NCBI GenBank assembly: GCA_947174725.1
Contig: CAMWKA010000048.1
Location: 1 to 9,318, forward strand
Direction of reading: 5' to 3'
Origin: an uncultured Lachnospiraceae bacterium
GTDB lineage: Bacteria > Bacillota > Clostridia > Lachnospirales > Lachnospiraceae
DNA length: 9,318 nt
Shown: positions 7,013 to 9,318 of the stretch, piece by piece
Layout of the letters: every line of letters starts with the position of its first letter
How positions within the stretch are numbered: the stretch's first letter is position 1
Program-made: the position numbers and the translations under genes
Notes under the pieces: generated by a model
The model's database searches: none
What the model saw: only the letters and a program-made list of their open reading frames with translations
What the model was told of the DNA's origin: nothing

Positions 7013-7822
7013 TTAATAACCATTCAGACACATCTTTACCCATCGGTCATAAAACCCGCTGGATTCAAACAGTTTTATAGCGGCAATGGCATTTTCGTCC
7101 AATGACCTCTCCAGTATCTCCTTCTCATATCCTCCCCACCAGGTTGAATTCATACGGCACCATTCTATCAAACTTTTATACCCATCCCGAAATATCCATG
7201 TCCCATAAGCACCCCATTCTACTTCTTCATCTTCCTCCATATGCTCCCTAACCTCTTGACCGCCGCCTCCCTGCGGAACAGTAACTTCCGAGGGATATAA
7301 ATAATAATATTTTCCATTAACGTTATAATTCTCTACATAACTGTTCAGACGCCTTACCGCACTATCGGAAAATCTTCCCAGATAGACAACATTCTGCATC
7401 TTTCCCCAGTTTGCATCATCATAGCCTCTGGGATGAAGTTCATTATCATTCATTTTCTCAGTGCCATCATAATACCAGTCCCATCGGAACAATTCATCAT
7501 AATTCCACTCAAAAGCATACACATCCCCATTATTCATGATACAAAGCCATCTTTTTTCCTCCTGATCTCCACGATCTACTATAATTATATAAGAAAACAA
7601 AAGATTATCAAAACACACCCCTTCCCGCTCTGCCAGATTGTCCACTTCCTCATACACATACTTATTGATCACACCCGCTTCCCGAAGCACCAAAAACAGA
7701 CCGGTACCCAGCAAAATGAATACCGGTATCAGAAGTAGAATTTTTTTCTTAAATTTCTTATGTACCTTTTTTTCTTCCTCCGCTGCAGACTCCTGTTTCA
7801 ATTCACTTTTTTCTTCTTCCAC
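7013..7822 (-). CDS. Membrane-anchored protein of unknown function, short paralog
   Basis: I do not recognise a named family. The 269-residue product has a highly charged Lys/Glu N-terminus (1-27), one hydrophobic segment (about 28-47), and then an extracytoplasmic domain. It is clearly related to the first half of the next upstream gene. Shared blocks are GVCFDNLLF (68-76), a LCI..NG.VYAFE strand region (93-105), GYDD..W.K.QN..YLGR (133-150) and DENA.AAI.L.ESS..YD.W..MC (242-265). The domain is rich in Trp and Tyr and has a Gly-rich stretch (PQGGGGQ, 183-189) followed by an acidic run. It stops just where its paralog continues into DUF6273. The start is GTG, supported by GGGAGG six bases upstream. 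It lies 63 bp after the paralog's stop, with only a weak A/T stem between them, so one operon is likely. Confidence 0.8.
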   Translation of the reverse strand: MEEEKSELKQESAAEEEKKVHKKFKKKILLLIPVFILLGTGLFLVLREAGVINKYVYEEVDNLAEREGVCFDNLLFSYIIIVDRGDQEEKRWLCIMNNGDVYAFEWNYDELFRWDWYYDGTEKMNDNELHPRGYDDANWGKMQNVVYLGRFSDSAVRRLNSYVENYNVNGKYYYLYPSEVTVPQGGGGQEVREHMEEDEEVEWGAYGTWIFRDGYKSLIEWCRMNSTWWGGYEKEILERSLDENAIAAIKLFESSGFYDRWVKMCLNGY

Positions 7823-7885
7823 GGCCTGCCTCCCTTTTTTCTGCTATATGGCTCAATACCAGCTTTTTTCGTAAAAAACACCATC

Positions 7886-9232
7886 TCAATAGTTTGGCAC
7901 AGAAACGCTTATGACAGGGCGAATGCCCCGAACATCTGTCGCCGAGATCCCTATATTATTAACGATCATTCCATTATCATAAGTTAGTCCTTTCGTATCT
8001 ATACAAAATATATGATCAACTACAGCATCTGAACGTATCCACCAATCGGTATAACCTTCCACAAAGGAACACCCTTCCGCCTGTGCATATACCGTCGGAA
8101 CCGCCATTAATCTCCTATGTATGTCCGAAACTCTTGCACTTCCATATCCCAAAGAACCGCTCTCCAAATATTTATCAAGATCATCCTCCCCCATGATGAA
8201 AACCTTGTCCACTACGAGATTCCATCCCTCGAACAGACAGTGATCGCTGATTTGTAACCGTTCTTCTTCAGAAAATGCTGTCTGATAAAATTCGCTGTTC
8301 AGCCATTCCCGCAAGGAACAGTCCTTCCACGAAATAACTGCAGATTCTGTATCATATGCTTTAGCATCCAGAACATCTACGCTAAGCAACAGCGCTTGAC
8401 CATCTGATATCTCCAGCACCTGCCATGCGATTGGTTCCACTCCGTTTTCTATATCATTATCCTGCTCATAGCTGCCAAAGAGTACAATATCTCCTGCTTC
8501 GGCTTTCTCAAGCGATACCTGTTCCGCTGTTTCCAGCTCCGATGCATAGCTTCCGTCAATACACATATTTATCCACTGATCATAAAGCGAACTGGATTCA
8601 ATCAGCGTAATAGCGGCAGCGGCATTTTCATCACACAAATATAAGTACATATCTTTCCCATGTCCACCATTCTGATCACAATTTAACTCACTCACCTCTA
8701 TCATAGCGTCTTTTCCATACTGTTCAGGCTGCTCTTGCCAATAAATAAATATTCCCTGATATACTTTTATTCCATCATCCTCAGAACCACTGTCATATAG
8801 TTCCCTATACGGTCCTATTAGTTCAGAAACATAATGTCCACTTTCCGGATCAACACTGTCTACATATTCATTTAGCAATAAGGTTTCATCTTCAGGCAGC
8901 CGTCCCAGATATAAAATATTCTGCGCTTTTGCCCATATGTTATCATCATAACCTTGTTCATGCTGCCCATACCCTTCATACCATCTAACTTTGTCGTAAT
9001 ATTCAAAGCTATATATCTTTCCTGTATCAAAAATACAGAGATAGATATCATTTAACAACTTCCCATCATCATATATCAGTAATCGATCCAAAAACAGCAA
9101 ATTATCAAAACATACACCCTTCTGCTCTGCCGGATTCCCCACTTTATCAGACTCATGTTTCATAACCGCACCCGTCTCTCGAAATGTCCAAAATAATATG
9201 ATACACAAAAGCAGGGCAGCAGGGATCAGCAA
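7886..9232 (-). CDS. Membrane-anchored protein with C-terminal DUF6273 domain, 5' end frameshifted
   Basis: The open frame gives 448 residues. A hydrophobic segment (about 2-17) anchors it; residues 39-228 match the short paralog downstream block by block (GVCFDNLLF, GYDDNIWAKAQNILYLGR, DENAAAAITLIESS, YDQWINMC). Residues about 246-446 look like a DUF6273 domain: GDIVLFGSYEQDND, IAWQVLE, CSLREWLNSEFY, DKVFIMGEDD, TDWWIRS and the closing GIRPVISV. DUF6273 is common in clostridial surface proteins and has no firm function. The WWIRS and GIRPV blocks recall formylglycine-enzyme/C-lectin-like folds, but that is only an inference. The frame opens at a TTG without a useful ribosome binding site. 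The expected start is GTG at 9318, one reading frame away (see 9226-9318). Either a one-base deletion has damaged the gene, or the assembly has an error. Confidence 0.75.
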   Translation of the reverse strand: MLIPAALLLCIILFWTFRETGAVMKHESDKVGNPAEQKGVCFDNLLFLDRLLIYDDGKLLNDIYLCIFDTGKIYSFEYYDKVRWYEGYGQHEQGYDDNIWAKAQNILYLGRLPEDETLLLNEYVDSVDPESGHYVSELIGPYRELYDSGSEDDGIKVYQGIFIYWQEQPEQYGKDAMIEVSELNCDQNGGHGKDMYLYLCDENAAAAITLIESSSLYDQWINMCIDGSYASELETAEQVSLEKAEAGDIVLFGSYEQDNDIENGVEPIAWQVLEISDGQALLLSVDVLDAKAYDTESAVISWKDCSLREWLNSEFYQTAFSEEERLQISDHCLFEGWNLVVDKVFIMGEDDLDKYLESGSLGYGSARVSDIHRRLMAVPTVYAQAEGCSFVEGYTDWWIRSDAVVDHIFCIDTKGLTYDNGMIVNNIGISATDVRGIRPVISVSVPNY

Positions 9233-9318
9233 AACCTGCTTACATATGTTTTCTTATGTACCGTTTTTTCTTCCTCCGCTGAAGGCTCTTGTTTCAATCC
9301 CTTTTTTTCTTCTTCCAC
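9226..9318 (-). pseudogene. Out-of-frame N-terminal segment of the DUF6273 gene
   Basis: From GTG at 9318 (the last base of the window) this frame encodes VEEEKKGLKQEPSAEEEK and continues through TVHKK before stopping at TGA 9226-9228. It corresponds to MEEEKSELKQESAAEEEKK of the short paralog, and the first 69 bases of the two genes match at 62 positions. Between the shared AAGAAA and the shared CTGATNCC there are 20 bases here but 21 in the paralog. A single lost base therefore puts the cytoplasmic tail out of frame with the membrane segment and the rest of the protein. No convincing slippery heptamer in the right register is seen, so mutation or base-calling error is likelier than programmed frameshifting. 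Confidence 0.7.

Noticed and set aside
7840..7880. Terminator between the two paralogous membrane-protein genes
   Set aside because: The only stem is TTTTTT paired with AAAAAA around a tiny loop, too weak to terminate, so the two genes are still treated as one operon.
9230..9232. TTG as the true start of the DUF6273 protein
   Set aside because: There is no properly spaced ribosome binding site, and the paralog shows that the natural start is the GTG at 9318 with a charged tail before the membrane segment.

Overview
The window looks like part of a chromosome from a low-to-mid GC Clostridia bacterium, most likely a Lachnospiraceae-type gut anaerobe. This rests on the gene content (a clostridial-type cellobiose phosphorylase, a DUF6273 protein, a YqeY-like protein and a NdpA-like protein), strong AGGAGG-type ribosome binding sites, TATAAT promoters and AT-rich spacers. 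The genus cannot be fixed from the sequence alone.

Layout: one gene reads rightward and everything after it reads leftward. Positions 1-263 hold the terminator of a gene outside the window, a weak second hairpin, a clear promoter and a foldable leader for a GH94 cellobiose phosphorylase (264-2747). A shared hairpin terminator near 2770-2802 separates it from a convergent VanY-type D,D-carboxypeptidase (2808-3515). Further right, all on the minus strand, come an AraC-type regulator with a GyrI-like ligand domain (3697-4551), a YqeY-like protein (4681-5118), a NdpA/YejK-like nucleoid-associated protein (5167-6168) and a PaaI-type hotdog thioesterase (6352-6753). Last are two related membrane-anchored proteins of unknown function (7013-7822 and 7886-9232), the second carrying an extra C-terminal DUF6273 domain.

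How the genes relate: cellobiose phosphorylase turns imported cellobiose into glucose and glucose 1-phosphate. It stands alone here with its own promoter, and no transporter or other glycosidase is visible. The minus-strand genes are mostly separate housekeeping or accessory units. yqeY and the NdpA-like gene are close enough (48 bp) to be co-transcribed, and the two paralogous membrane proteins (63 bp apart) look like a tandem duplication in one operon.

The less ordinary parts are between genes. At 6212-6340, in front of the NdpA-like gene, there are three direct copies of a GTTTACATAATAT motif about 42-43 bp apart plus an inverted fourth copy. At 6884-7007 there is a 124-bp MITE-like unit with 14/16-matching terminal inverted repeats, each inside a hairpin that acts as a terminator. 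The distal paralog (7886-9232) has a one-base frameshift near its 5' end relative to its neighbour. No complete mobile element, CRISPR array, tRNA or rRNA is present, and no gene-free stretch exceeds 300 bp. I see no clear new defence or biosynthetic system; the best candidates for something undescribed are the paralogous membrane protein family and the two repeat structures.
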